Source: Bacteroidota bacterium (GTDB lineage Bacteria > Bacteroidota > Ignavibacteria > Ignavibacteriales > Melioribacteraceae). From it: DNA of 43,751 nt. This document shows, piece by piece, positions 20,504 through 31,439 of this stretch. The DNA lies in NCBI GenBank assembly GCA_021812705.1, contig JAKAMT010000006.1, positions 1 through 43,751 on the forward strand. Direction: 5' to 3'. The notes under the pieces are model-generated. The model saw only the letters and a list, made by a program, of their open reading frames with translations. It had not been told where the DNA came from and searched no databases. Every line of letters begins with the position of its first letter. The stretch's first letter is position 1. Made by a program: the position numbers and the translations under genes.

Positions 20504-20552
20504 GCTCAATTTTTGAGCCGTAAATGTAATAAATTCCTCTTATCCATGTCAA
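20504..20552 (-). promoter_or_regulatory. Putative rplU promoter and leader hairpin
   Basis: Minus strand TTGACA (20552-20547), TTACAT/TATTAC at 15-17 bp spacing, then GCTCAA-AAA-TTGAGC hairpin (20504-20518) before a GGAGG RBS. Confidence 0.35.
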
Positions 20553-20637
20553 TAAATCCGGCATTAATTTTTCAAGTTTTCGACAATACCGTCTAAAGTT
20601 CAGGAGAGGCCGGGAATCCCCATTTTAGCTTAAAAAG

Positions 20638-21639
20638 CTACAAAATTATTTCTTTTTGAGATTCGGCGGATTCATACATAGCTTCCAAAAGGCGCATAAG
20701 CACTACTGCATCTTCACTGCTGGAGGCAAAGGGGCCTTCCTGCCGTATCATTCCGACAAAATGCTTCAGTTCGTTCTCATACGATTTCTTGAACAGATTT
20801 GTATTTTTTGATTGATTAGGAAGTGTGTAATCGATCCGGTTGGTCGCTACCCGCTTATATGCTCTAAGCGGATTCAGATGCGCCGTGCCTTCGGTTCCGA
20901 ATGCGGCAAGATGGAATTTGTCCCATTCCGCGTGAAGATCCCAGCTTACTTCAAAACTGATTATATGATCTCCCTCAAAACGGATCATACCAACCGCAGA
21001 GTCTTCCACGTCTTTAGTGTTGTGAGAAAATTTTTGAACCGAAACGCTCTTCATTTTATGATCGTCCATTATCCAGAGCGCCAGATCCAGAATAAGAATT
21101 CCAAGATCTATTATTACTCCGCCGCCCGACTGACTCTTGTTGATGAACCATTTCTGTTCGCTGCTCTGCTTGCGCAGCCAGCCGCATCGTATATAAAAAA
21201 TATCTCCAAGTTCACCGCTTCCCAAAAGGCTTTTCATAAGCATCGCATCGGGACGGAATCTCAGATTCATTCCAACCATAGCCTGTTTCTTATATTTTTT
21301 GGAAGCGGCATTTATCTCTCTGGCTTCTTCCAAATTTCTTGAAATCGGTTTTTCAATGAGAACATGCCTTTTCGATTTTAAACATTCAATCGCAATTTCT
21401 GTATGAGAATTTGTAGGGGTTGCAATAATCACGGCATCGCAATCCTGCTGGGAAAGCATCTGCTGAAAATCTGTATACTGATTTTTTATGCCGAATTTTT
21501 CGCCCACCGTTTTAAGACGCGTTTTGTTTATCTCCGATACCGCGACTAACTCGACATTCGAAAGTTTGGATAGAATTGGAAGATGGACTAACTGAGCAAT
21601 TGTGCCTAGTCCCACTACCGCGATTTTTGTTTTTTCCAT
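20638..21639 (-). CDS. Gfo/Idh/MocA family oxidoreductase
   Basis: KIAVVGLGTIAQLVHLPIL; DAVIIATPTNSH; HVLIEKPISRN. Confidence 0.9.
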   Translation of the reverse strand: MEKTKIAVVGLGTIAQLVHLPILSKLSNVELVAVSEINKTRLKTVGEKFGIKNQYTDFQQMLSQQDCDAVIIATPTNSHTEIAIECLKSKRHVLIEKPISRNLEEAREINAASKKYKKQAMVGMNLRFRPDAMLMKSLLGSGELGDIFYIRCGWLRKQSSEQKWFINKSQSGGGVIIDLGILILDLALWIMDDHKMKSVSVQKFSHNTKDVEDSAVGMIRFEGDHIISFEVSWDLHAEWDKFHLAAFGTEGTAHLNPLRAYKRVATNRIDYTLPNQSKNTNLFKKSYENELKHFVGMIRQEGPFASSSEDAVVLMRLLEAMYESAESQKEIIL

Positions 21640-21659
21640 AGGAGCACCGTAAAGTGATT

Positions 21660-23555
21660 TTATTTTTTATTCAAAAAAATTTTTATTTTTTCGGTCAATC
21701 CGTCAGAATCGATTCCCAAAATTTTATGAAGTTCTTTCTGAGTTCCATGATCGATGAAATGATCCGGCAAACCGAGCCGCAAAATATCTCCTTTGTATTT
21801 CTTCCCAGAAAGATATTCCATCACTCCGGAACCGAATCCCCCTACTATCGTATTCTCTTCGAGTGTTAGGATTTTATTGAACCGGTTCGCTATCTGATCG
21901 AGCATATTTTCATCCAGCGGTTTTATAAATCTCATATTCACCACTTCACATTTTATTCCGTCGTTCAAAAGTTTTTCGCTTGCTTTCTGCGCGTATTCGA
22001 CCATATTGCCCACAGCGAGAATCGCAACATCTTTCCCTTCTATTAAACATTCCGCTTTGCCGATTGGGATTTCCGAAAATCCATCCTGCAGCTTAACACC
22101 TAGTGCCGAACCGCGCGGATACCGGACAGCAACAGGCCCGCCTTTATAGTTCACCGCCGTAAAGAGCATGTTTCTCAGCTCAGCTTCATCCTTAGGCGCC
22201 ATTATAACCATGTGCGGTATGAGCCGCAGATAGGTAAGATCAAATGTTCCGTGATGTGTCGGCCCGTCGGCTCCTACCAATCCAGCTCTGTCCAGAACAA
22301 AAACAACATGAAGTTTCTGAAGCGCCACATCATGAATTATCTGATCGAATGCGCGCTGCATGAATGTTGAATAGATAGCTACAACGGGAATAATTCCCTG
22401 AGTTGCCAAACCAGCAGCGAATGTGACTGCATGTTCCTCTGCAATGCCGACATCAAAAAAGCGATCCGGCAATCCATTTTTCAGAATATCAAGCCCGGTG
22501 CCGTCAGACATTGCGGCGGTAATGCCGATAACTTTAGGATTTTGTTTTGCAATTTCTAAAAGCGCTTCTCCGAATATTGAAGTGTATGACGGCGCCGCTC
22601 CCTCTTTTTTTATCGCTTCTCCCGTCACTTTATCGAACGGAGTTGCCGCGTGAAGTCTCTGCACGTGCTCTTCTGCAGGTTTGTATCCTTTTCCCTTCTC
22701 GCTGGTAGCATGGACAAGAATTGGTCCGTTATACTTTTTTACATGCTCGAACATTTTTATCAGCTGATCCAGATTATGCCCGTTCACCGGTCCGAAATAC
22801 CTGAATCCCAGTGCCTCAAAAAGCATTCCCGGCGTTAGCATGGATTTAATTCCAGATCCGAGTCTCGCGGTAACTCTTCTAATTCCGTCTCCGAAGTTGT
22901 CCAGCTTGCCGGTAAGATCCCAAATTGCGCCTTTGAATTTATTGTACTCAGGATGCGAGATCATTTCGCTGAAATAATTGGAGATCTGCCACACATTGGA
23001 GCCGATGGACATATTGTTATCATTGAGCACGACAATAAGATTGCTCTTTATGATTCCTGAATTGTTCATTGCTTCGTAGGCCATACCTCCGGTCATTGCG
23101 CCGTCGCCTATTATGGCAATAACTTTTTTATCGCTCTTGTTTATATCTCTTGCCACAGCCATCCCCAGTGCGGCGGAGATTGAGGTTGATGCATGCCCTG
23201 CGCCGAAAGCGTCATATTCGCTCTCCGACCTTTTTAAAAATCCGCTTATTCCGTTAAGCTGGCGGATTGTGCCGAGCTTGTCTCTTCTGCCCGTAAGGAT
23301 TTTGTGCGGATATGCCTGATGGCCGGTATCCCAGACTATCAGATCATTCGGCGTATCAAAAACTTTATGAAGAGCTACGGTTAATTCTACCGTGCCTAAT
23401 CCCCCGCCGAAATGACCTCCTATCTTTGATATGACATCGACCATATATTCGCGGATCTCGGTGCAGAGAGTTTTCAGTTCATCGAGTGATAAAGCGCGGA
23501 TATCTTTCGGAGAATCCACTTTGAACAGAACTTTATATTTTGACTTATCGGTCAT
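21660..23555 (-). CDS. dxs: 1-deoxy-D-xylulose-5-phosphate synthase
   Basis: GGHFGGGLGTVELTVALH, GDGAMTGGMAYEAMNN, DRAGLVGADGPTHHGTFDL. Confidence 0.96.
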   Translation of the reverse strand: MTDKSKYKVLFKVDSPKDIRALSLDELKTLCTEIREYMVDVISKIGGHFGGGLGTVELTVALHKVFDTPNDLIVWDTGHQAYPHKILTGRRDKLGTIRQLNGISGFLKRSESEYDAFGAGHASTSISAALGMAVARDINKSDKKVIAIIGDGAMTGGMAYEAMNNSGIIKSNLIVVLNDNNMSIGSNVWQISNYFSEMISHPEYNKFKGAIWDLTGKLDNFGDGIRRVTARLGSGIKSMLTPGMLFEALGFRYFGPVNGHNLDQLIKMFEHVKKYNGPILVHATSEKGKGYKPAEEHVQRLHAATPFDKVTGEAIKKEGAAPSYTSIFGEALLEIAKQNPKVIGITAAMSDGTGLDILKNGLPDRFFDVGIAEEHAVTFAAGLATQGIIPVVAIYSTFMQRAFDQIIHDVALQKLHVVFVLDRAGLVGADGPTHHGTFDLTYLRLIPHMVIMAPKDEAELRNMLFTAVNYKGGPVAVRYPRGSALGVKLQDGFSEIPIGKAECLIEGKDVAILAVGNMVEYAQKASEKLLNDGIKCEVVNMRFIKPLDENMLDQIANRFNKILTLEENTIVGGFGSGVMEYLSGKKYKGDILRLGLPDHFIDHGTQKELHKILGIDSDGLTEKIKIFLNKK

Positions 23556-23573
23556 TCCGGTAGATTCCTCGCA

Positions 23574-23789
23574 TTACTCTTTAGAATTATTTTCAAGCTG
23601 TTTTTTCAGTTCGGTCACTTTAAGCTCGGCATCTTTCAATGCGGCAAAACAATTTTTAGCCAAGCCGATTCCCTCTTCGTATAATTTGATGGACTGATCG
23701 AGTCCTGCATCGCCGCTCTCCAACGCATCGGAAATCTCCTGCAGGCGGCTGAGCATCTCTTCAAAATTATTCTCTTTCTTCTTGCTCAT
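23574..23789 (-). CDS. xseB: Exodeoxyribonuclease VII small subunit
   Basis: FEEMLSRLQEISDALESGDAGLDQSIKLYEEGI; next to xseA. Confidence 0.93.
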   Translation of the reverse strand: MSKKKENNFEEMLSRLQEISDALESGDAGLDQSIKLYEEGIGLAKNCFAALKDAELKVTELKKQLENNSKE

Positions 23790-24994
23790 TTTATTTTTAC
23801 CTCTCCGTCATAAAATTTTATTTCAAATGAATTTTCATCGGCCAATTTATTTTTTCTCGTAATATATTTTCCGTCCTGGCTAATTAACGTAAATCCCTTC
23901 TTGAGCACATTTTCTACATTATGCGGTTCTATTTTGCTCTCCAGAAGTTTCATTCTGTTCTTAATATCGGAAATTTTTATTTCAAGGTTATTCTGAAATC
24001 TGTAGATCAGATTATCCAGCAGCTGGGATTTCCGGTTAACCAGATCCTGCGGAGAACGGAATCCGTACGACGAAATAATTTTCCGGATCCCTGTTTTGTA
24101 ATCCGAAATAATTCTTCCCATCCTTTCATTGAATGAGAAAGAAAATTCCTTTAGAAGCGCCGAGAGCTCGGCTTTATCCGGTGTAGCCAGTTCCATTGCA
24201 GCAGAAGGGGTTGCCGCTCTCAGATCCGCCGCAAAATCCGAAATCGTAAAATCAATTTCATGACCAACCGCGCTGATAACTGGAATATCAGATTCGAATA
24301 TTGCGCGCGCAACAATCTCTTCATTAAACGCCCAGAGATCTTCCAGCGAACCGCCTCCTCTTCCGACTATTATTAAGTCGATATCGTTTTGTTTGTTAAG
24401 GAGGCGAATATTCCGGGCAATTTCCTCCGCGGCGCCTTCTCCCTGCACTTTGCAGGAAGCTATCACCAGTTCCACTAACGGATATCTTCTTGCGGCAATG
24501 CTTTTCATATCCTGAAATGCCGCGCCGTCCTTTGCGGTCACAATTCCAATCTTCGAAGGGAATTCGGGAATCGGCTTCTTGAACTGCTCGTCGAACAATC
24601 CTTCCGCGGCGAGTTTCTGTTTTAATTTTTCAAATGCCGCCTGGAGCTCCCCTACTCCGGCCGGTTTCATAGACCTTACATCTATCTGATAATTCCCTCT
24701 CGGCGGATAGACGGTAATCTTGCCGGTGATTATGACTTTCATTCCGTCCTGCGGAGTAAAAAATACATAATTGTTCACGCCGCGCCACATAGTGCAGCTT
24801 ACCTGTGCACCTGAATCTTTTAAAGTGAAATACCAATGCCCCGATACGTGAGCTTTAAAATTGGAGAGTTCTCCGATGACGCTTATGTCGGAAAAATTTT
24901 CTTCCAATGTCTGCTTGATAAAACCGGTTATCTCGCTGACCGATAAGATATTTTCTTTTGATTCCTCTTTCCGCTTCAAATCTGATCCGCTCAC
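23786..24994 (-). CDS. xseA: Exodeoxyribonuclease VII large subunit
   Basis: [22 protein letters not shown] and [28 protein letters not shown]-like motif. Confidence 0.96.
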   Translation of the reverse strand: [402 protein letters not shown]

Positions 24995-25824
24995 AAATTC
25001 AGTGAAAAAAAGTTTGAATACAATCCGATGGAAAATTCGTGGAAATTTTTCCCGTCGGAAACCGTTTGGAAATTATATCTGTACCTTAAATAAAAAGTGA
25101 AAACATTCTGAATCTGAAAAAGTCCGGCTGAAATTTCAGCGGACAAACCGTTGTATCCTTTAAAGTCGGTAAACGTTCCAATGCCCGGAGCTATATATTT
25201 GATCCCTTCAACGAGCACCATCTGTTTGTAGCCGAGCCGGAGATAATTTTTTCTCTCCGCATTAAAAATATAAGAATATTCCAACCCAATATAACCGGCG
25301 GGATAATTATATCCGTTCGAATAAAAATTAATCAGCGGAATCTCCTTGCTAAGCGACCACCGGTGCCCGCTCCCTTCAAGAAGATAAGCCGGAGCAGGAA
25401 TTGCAAAAATAACTGCGCCCAGACAGATGCTGAAAATTCCCGGGTCTTTCTCATCGGGAATCACAAAACCGTCCGGCAGTTTAACTTCATATAATTCCGA
25501 TTTGGTCTCGTTTCCCGCGCTGTCTGTTGCCACAATGTGGTACAAAATTCCCCTCTGCAGCTTCAGTTTCTCTGCCCCCAGTTCAATTTTATGATCCTCG
25601 GTCAGGTTTTTTGAGACATCGTAGGAACTCTTATCGTCCAAAATTATTTTCGACCTGCATCTTTCGCTTGTAAAAAAGGAGAGAACAAATTTATGCGGTT
25701 CATCCGGCGAGATATATGAATCAATTATCATAATCTCGATCTTGCCCGAAGCGGAAGAATCCGTCTGTGCGCTTAATTTAAGGGCAAAGAATAAAATTAT
25801 TAGAATGGTTTTCAGGATACGCAT
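24991..25824 (-). CDS. Hypothetical secreted/outer-membrane protein
   Basis: Signal peptide (MRILKTILIILFFALKLSAQ); 4-bp overlap with xseA. Confidence 0.65.
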   Translation of the reverse strand: MRILKTILIILFFALKLSAQTDSSASGKIEIMIIDSYISPDEPHKFVLSFFTSERCRSKIILDDKSSYDVSKNLTEDHKIELGAEKLKLQRGILYHIVATDSAGNETKSELYEVKLPDGFVIPDEKDPGIFSICLGAVIFAIPAPAYLLEGSGHRWSLSKEIPLINFYSNGYNYPAGYIGLEYSYIFNAERKNYLRLGYKQMVLVEGIKYIAPGIGTFTDFKGYNGLSAEISAGLFQIQNVFTFYLRYRYNFQTVSDGKNFHEFSIGLYSNFFSLNL

Positions 25825-25982
25825 GAAATTATTTTTTTATCGCGGATAAAATTAAACTTTTTTGAGGTAATATTTTTGAATTTCTTTCCTCCCGAAATTC
25901 ATATTTGATTTCGAAGCGTGGAACGAATTGACTATATTTGCACAGCAAAAGGAAAGATTATCCAGTATAAAAAAGGGCTCTC

Positions 25983-26753
25983 TTGAAAATTCTTATCTCT
26001 AATGATGACGGCATAGACTCTGCGGGAATTTCCGCATTGGCAAAAGAATTAAAAAAGATCGGGGATGTAACTGTTATAGCACCGAGAACAGAGCAGAGCG
26101 CGGTTGGCCACGCCATAACTATGAAAATTCCGCTTAGGATTACCGAATATTTCAAGAACGGTGATTTTTTCGGGTATGCGATTGACGGAACTCCCGCCGA
26201 CTGCATCAAGATCGGCATCAGAAATATATTGAAAGAGCCGCCGGATATCGTTCTATCGGGCATAAATTGCGGCTCGAACACCGCAATTAATATTATCTAT
26301 TCCGGCACTGTTTCCGCCGCGCGCGAGGCTGCAATAATGGATATACCTTCAATAGCGGTCTCAGTGACAGATCATAATCCCAAACATTACGAGTATGCGG
26401 CAAAATTTTCCGCCCGACTTACTCAAATGGTAGTGGAAAAGAAATTAAAAACAGGAACGCTTCTGAATGTGAATGTGCCGGACTTGCCTGAGAGCGAAAT
26501 TGCCGGCGTCCTTTTGACCCAGCAGGGGAAATCGAAATGGGACGATATCTACGAAGAAAGAAGAGATCCTTACGGAAGAAAATATTACTGGCTCACGGGA
26601 AATTTAATTCAGGCGGATGCAACTTTGGATACGGATCAGTTTGCGGTTAGACAGAATTACGTTTCCGTCACACCGGTTCATTTCGATCTTACCGATTATG
26701 AAATGTTCGAATCTATGAAGAACTGGCATTTGGATAAAATGCTGAAACAATAA
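25983..26753 (+). CDS. surE: 5'-nucleotidase SurE (TTG start)
   Basis: MKILISNDDGIDSAGISAL; VLSGINCGSNTAINIIYSGTVSAAREA. Confidence 0.96.
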   Translation: MKILISNDDGIDSAGISALAKELKKIGDVTVIAPRTEQSAVGHAITMKIPLRITEYFKNGDFFGYAIDGTPADCIKIGIRNILKEPPDIVLSGINCGSNTAINIIYSGTVSAAREAAIMDIPSIAVSVTDHNPKHYEYAAKFSARLTQMVVEKKLKTGTLLNVNVPDLPESEIAGVLLTQQGKSKWDDIYEERRDPYGRKYYWLTGNLIQADATLDTDQFAVRQNYVSVTPVHFDLTDYEMFESMKNWHLDKMLKQ

Positions 26754-26766
26754 CTCAGAAAACTTA

Positions 26767-28902
26767 ATGATGCGGCAGAGCGGATTTAGCATATTTATCG
26801 GCGGCAGCACACCGCTTTTTATTTTGTTTCTTATTCTGATTGCACTCTTCTCTTTCTATATCTACAGATTCACAATTCCCAGGGTCTCCGGCAGAATTAA
26901 ATATCTCCTATTCGCAATCAGATTTTTAATCCTCGCTCTGATACTCTTTGTTATCTATGAACCGGTACTTACTCTCATAAACAGAGAGGTCAATGAATCG
27001 AAAACTTTTATCTATGCAGATAACTCGAATTCAATAGCAGCTAAGGACAGCTCAAAAAGATCCGGCCAGGTCAAATTTATTTTGGATGAACTTAATACCG
27101 GGAGCGGAATAAGAACAAAAAATTTTTCTTTCGGAGCAAAAATTGATTCCGCTAAAACCGACGGAGAATTAGATATCGATTTTAAAGAACCGCTTACAAA
27201 TTTTTCAAAAATCATTCAGCACATCAGAAAAAACAGCGGATGTATAAATTCTGCTGTGATTATAAGCGACGGGATCATTACGGACGGGGTCGATCCTTCC
27301 TACTACGCCGAGAGGCTGCAGGTCCCGGTTTTTACTATCGGAATCGGAGACACCACACGCAAACGCGATATTGAAATAACCGATCTCCTCTTCAATCAGT
27401 TTGTTTACGCGGGAAGGCCTGCTCAAATTGAAGCTGTAATTTCAAATTTCGGATTTGCAGATCAAAAGTGCCGGATCACTCTTAGCGAGGAGAATAAAAT
27501 TATCGCCTCGGAAGAGATAGTTTTAGATGCAGCGGGAGTGAACAGGGCTGCTTTCAATTATAAACCCGCGAGCGGAGGCGAAAAGAAATTAACCCTCTCG
27601 ATTGCCCCTCTTCCCGGTGAATATTCCTCCGCAAACAACAGCCGCACATTTTTTCTTAATGTGATTGATGCTAAAATAAAGATCTGCATTGTTGCGGGAG
27701 CGCCTTCGGCCGACCTTGCAGCAGTAAATGATGCGTTGAGCGCCGATAAGAATTTAAGAATTAAAAAATTGGTCCAGATTTCGCAGAATAAATTTCTGAA
27801 CGATGAATCTGCATCGGTGATAGATAGTGCGGAGATTCTCTTCCTTCTTGATTTTCCTCAACCGAACAGCTCCCCCGGCTTAATAGAAAAGGTTCTCTCC
27901 TCAATCAGCAAGAATAAACCGTTCTTTTTTCTTCTATCCGCTAACGCAGATCTTTCGAAATATGCGAGCCTGGCAAAATATCTTCCGTTCACTATTTCTA
28001 AAAATACAAATGAATCTATCGCTGTTCAGCCGGAATTAAATGCCGGCGAATACTCTTCCTACTTCTCTTCTGCAAACAGCAGAAAAGAATTATGGGATAA
28101 ACTTCCTCCCGTACTTCAGATAAACGGAGAGATAAAAGCTAAACCGGGCAGCACCGTGCTGGCTTCCACACGTATTAAAAATGTTGTAACCGGAAATTCT
28201 CTAATTATCTCTTCCGATCTGGGAGGGAGCAGAGTTTTTTCAATACTTGCGTCGGATATCTGGCGCTGGCAGCTTCAGACTGCGGAAAGCAATCAGGACT
28301 TTTTCCCGAATTTTATGAACGAAATTGTAAAATGGCTCTCTCTTTCGGATCATCAGAGCAGATTCAGAATAACGACAAACAAAAAAATCTATTCACCGGG
28401 CGAAGAAGTAATTTTTTCGGCGCAATTGTATGATCAGACAATGACACCCGTAGATACGGCAAAGATTGATTTAAATATATCGCACAACTCTAAAATCAGC
28501 GAACTGACTTTCATATCTGCAGGGAATGGCATCTACACATCATCATTCAATCCATCGGAACCGGGCGATTATAAATTTACCGGAAAAACAAATGCAGCCG
28601 GATTGACGAATAATGCTGTCTCGGGCAGATTCAGCATAGACGAAATTCCAGCCGAAAAAATTGACACCCGCATGCGCGAGGCCTTTCTGAAAAGTCTTGC
28701 AATTGCCACCGGCGGAAATTATTATTCAATTGAGAATCATTCTCAGCTTGCAGGTATCTTAAAAAAATTGAATGCCAACTCTTCCAAGGAATCTTTTTCA
28801 AAAAAAGAATATTCTCCCTACAGGGATGAATGGATCCTGGCACTAATTGTTCTCCTCTTCTCTTCCGAATGGTTTATAAGAAAAAGAACAGGGATGATTT
28901 AA
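26767..28902 (+). CDS. Predicted membrane protein with a VWA-like domain
   Basis: N-terminal TMs, YADNSNSIAAKDSSKR (DxSxS MIDAS-like), VFTIGIGDT, C-terminal TM. Confidence 0.65.
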   Translation: MMRQSGFSIFIGGSTPLFILFLILIALFSFYIYRFTIPRVSGRIKYLLFAIRFLILALILFVIYEPVLTLINREVNESKTFIYADNSNSIAAKDSSKRSGQVKFILDELNTGSGIRTKNFSFGAKIDSAKTDGELDIDFKEPLTNFSKIIQHIRKNSGCINSAVIISDGIITDGVDPSYYAERLQVPVFTIGIGDTTRKRDIEITDLLFNQFVYAGRPAQIEAVISNFGFADQKCRITLSEENKIIASEEIVLDAAGVNRAAFNYKPASGGEKKLTLSIAPLPGEYSSANNSRTFFLNVIDAKIKICIVAGAPSADLAAVNDALSADKNLRIKKLVQISQNKFLNDESASVIDSAEILFLLDFPQPNSSPGLIEKVLSSISKNKPFFFLLSANADLSKYASLAKYLPFTISKNTNESIAVQPELNAGEYSSYFSSANSRKELWDKLPPVLQINGEIKAKPGSTVLASTRIKNVVTGNSLIISSDLGGSRVFSILASDIWRWQLQTAESNQDFFPNFMNEIVKWLSLSDHQSRFRITTNKKIYSPGEEVIFSAQLYDQTMTPVDTAKIDLNISHNSKISELTFISAGNGIYTSSFNPSEPGDYKFTGKTNAAGLTNNAVSGRFSIDEIPAEKIDTRMREAFLKSLAIATGGNYYSIENHSQLAGILKKLNANSSKESFSKKEYSPYRDEWILALIVLLFSSEWFIRKRTGMI

Positions 28903-28923
28903 AGAATAAACCGGGGTTTTTTA

Positions 28924-29325
28924 ATGCCGTTCATAATTTTCGACGAAGCTCATAAAGTGGGATTCAAACCGATCGATTCGGATCATAAAAAAATTGCCTC
29001 TCTCGCAAATAAACTGTACAGATCGGTTTCAAAAAATGATCTTTCTTCATTCAGTTTAACTTTTTCAGAGTTCCTGAATGCCCTGGAACTGCATTTCAGA
29101 AATGAGGAGAAGCTGATGAAAGAAAATAATTTTCCCGGCTATTATTCGCACAAACTAGAGCACGACAGATTTTACAATCAGGTTCTCTCGTTTACGAAAA
29201 ACAAACCGGGTAAAAAGATCATAATCGAACCGGCAAAGCTGGAGAGAATCAGGAACTGGTTCTTTAATCATATTGAGATAAACGACCGCAAGTGCGGTGA
29301 ATTTTTAATAAATAAAGGGTTCTAA
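28924..29325 (+). CDS. Bacteriohemerythrin
   Basis: Di-iron ligand pattern DSDHKK...LHFRNEEKLM...HKLEHDRF...FFNHIEINDRK. Confidence 0.92.
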   Translation: MPFIIFDEAHKVGFKPIDSDHKKIASLANKLYRSVSKNDLSSFSLTFSEFLNALELHFRNEEKLMKENNFPGYYSHKLEHDRFYNQVLSFTKNKPGKKIIIEPAKLERIRNWFFNHIEINDRKCGEFLINKGF

Positions 29326-29339
29326 AGCCGGCCGTTTAA

Positions 29340-30023
29340 ATGAAAAATCTGATTCAGTTATTGGATTTTTTTCTCCCGCGGTTTTGCCAATGCTGCAAAT
29401 CCAAATTGGAGAGCGACCAATTAATCGCATGCGAGACATGCCTCTCCAAAATTAAACCTGCGACAGATGAGAGATTAAAATTCGAATTCGAGAAGAAATT
29501 CAGAGACGCAAAAGTTATAAGCGGATTTGATTCGCGTTATCTGTTTGAAAAGGAGGGGGAACTTCAGAATCTCATCCACGCACTGAAGTATGAGGGAAAA
29601 TTCAGGATCGGCTTATTTCTCGGCAGAAAATTAGGAGAAAAAATTGAGGCGCGGATATGCGATTGGAAGCCGGATTTTATTATTCCCGTGCCTCTGCATC
29701 ATCTCAAAAAAGCGGAAAGAGGATTCAATCAGTCATACTATTTGGCAAAAGGGATGAGTAGATTTTTAAATATCCCGGTGGCCCAAAAATATTTGAAGAG
29801 GATCCGATTCACCGAGACTCAGACCAATTTAACGCTCGATGAAAGAGCAGACAATATGCTGGGAGCTTTCAAAGTTAAAAAAAGAGAGATGGTTAAGGGG
29901 AAAAATATTCTGATTGTTGACGATGTTATAACTACAGGAGCCACTGTTTCCGAATGCGCAAAAGTTCTGTTGGAAAACGGTGCTTCAAAAGTTTTTGCGG
30001 CTTCGGCGGCAGTAGCAGATTGA
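29340..30023 (+). CDS. ComF family phosphoribosyltransferase-like protein
   Basis: CxxC zinc-like motifs near the N-terminus; RGFNQS, ILIVDDVITTGATVSE PRTase motif. Confidence 0.92.
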   Translation: MKNLIQLLDFFLPRFCQCCKSKLESDQLIACETCLSKIKPATDERLKFEFEKKFRDAKVISGFDSRYLFEKEGELQNLIHALKYEGKFRIGLFLGRKLGEKIEARICDWKPDFIIPVPLHHLKKAERGFNQSYYLAKGMSRFLNIPVAQKYLKRIRFTETQTNLTLDERADNMLGAFKVKKREMVKGKNILIVDDVITTGATVSECAKVLLENGASKVFAASAAVAD

Positions 30024-30036
30024 TTGGGGAGTGGAA

Positions 30037-31068
30037 TTATTTTTCTTTCAGTTTGTCGGGTATTGTAAAACTTACTTTTGTACCCTTTCCTTTATTGCTT
30101 TCGATTTTCAGTGTCCCTCCGTGCATCTCGATCAATTTATTGCAGAGCAAAAGTCCGAGTCCGCTCCCCTTCTCTCCGCTGGTGCCTGCAGTGGAACTAT
30201 TAACGCCTATCTTGAAGAGGGTCTCCTTTTGCGCATCCGTCATTCCAACGCCGTTATCCGAAATGCTTATTACGGTCATTCCGCCGGACTGTTCTCCGCT
30301 GACCTTGATCATACCGCCCGGCCGCGTGAATTTAATCGAGTTAGTCAGGAGATTTTGAAGCACTGAGAGGATCATATTAAGATCCGCATAGATCCAGATA
30401 TTTTCATCCAGGTCATTCAGCATAATCACTTTCTTGGCATCCGCAATCATTTCAAGATTGTTAATTGCCCACTCTGCTTTCTCTTTCATCAAAAACGGTT
30501 CGGGATTAAATACCATTCGCCCGGTCTGCACTTTAGTCCAGTCTAAAAGATTATCTAAAAGCACAAGCACATTGCGGCCGACATTATTAAGTTTTGAGCC
30601 GAACTCTTTTATCTCTTCCGGTCTCAGCGCTTTGTAATCGCCGTGAAGTATCTCTGCAAGTGTAAGGATCGGCTGAAACGGGCTGCGCAAATCGTGCGCT
30701 ATTATCGAATAGAAGAGATCTTTATTTTTATTCAGCTCCTCCAGCTCGTTTATTCTTTTTAAGTGAGCAGACTCTAATTCTCCTCTCTCTTTATCTTCTT
30801 TTTTTATTTTCGAAATAAGGAAACAGAAACAGACAAACAAAATTAAAATGACTGCAAAAATTATTATCGATGTAGTCAGCAGAACAGATTTTAATTCGCC
30901 TATCCGGCTAGTTGCTCCCGATTCATAACCGGATGATATTTTTTCGGCAACTTCCGCCACGGAGGAATAGTTGATGAAAATCAGAATTCCGGCGGATAAC
31001 AAAAGCAGAAGGGCCAGCACAAAAAAATTATTCAGATTCAGTTTGACGGGAGATGCATATTTCTTCAT
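30037..31068 (-). CDS. Membrane sensor histidine kinase
   Basis: Two TMs; YSIIAHDLRSPFQPIL H-box; SDNGVGM and GSGLGLLLC boxes. Start placed at MKKYASPVK (31068) rather than 31143. Confidence 0.92.
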   Translation of the reverse strand: MKKYASPVKLNLNNFFVLALLLLLSAGILIFINYSSVAEVAEKISSGYESGATSRIGELKSVLLTTSIIIFAVILILFVCFCFLISKIKKEDKERGELESAHLKRINELEELNKNKDLFYSIIAHDLRSPFQPILTLAEILHGDYKALRPEEIKEFGSKLNNVGRNVLVLLDNLLDWTKVQTGRMVFNPEPFLMKEKAEWAINNLEMIADAKKVIMLNDLDENIWIYADLNMILSVLQNLLTNSIKFTRPGGMIKVSGEQSGGMTVISISDNGVGMTDAQKETLFKIGVNSSTAGTSGEKGSGLGLLLCNKLIEMHGGTLKIESNKGKGTKVSFTIPDKLKEK

Positions 31069-31439
31069 CGGTAAATTCCCCTGTATCCTAAAACGCTTAT
31101 TAATTATACCTATAGTTAAGACAGTTTTAAGGAATCCATCCAAGATCGGATAGTGTTACTTAATTATTTCCGGTCAATAAGTCAATTGCGGCCTTCAGCA
31201 TGAGGACCGCTTTATATCCTAAATCACATTCCTCGCGTAGGAATACCCCCTCATTCCCTGAAAACAGATTTACATCTTTTAATAAAGAGTTCGGCTGGTA
31301 TTTAAATGATCAGTTAATTCTTAACGGCGGTGTTCAAGTTATTAACAAACAGACTCCCATGTATAATCTAGTATCGTTTATAATTTTCAATCGGACCCCC
31401 GTTCAGATTGCCTCTCTTCAATTTTAACGGAGAGCATAT

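Noticed and set aside
31200-31427. 75-aa plus-strand ORF between two histidine kinase genes
   Set aside because: Low-complexity-free but no family resemblance and no clear RBS; left as unexplained intergenic DNA.
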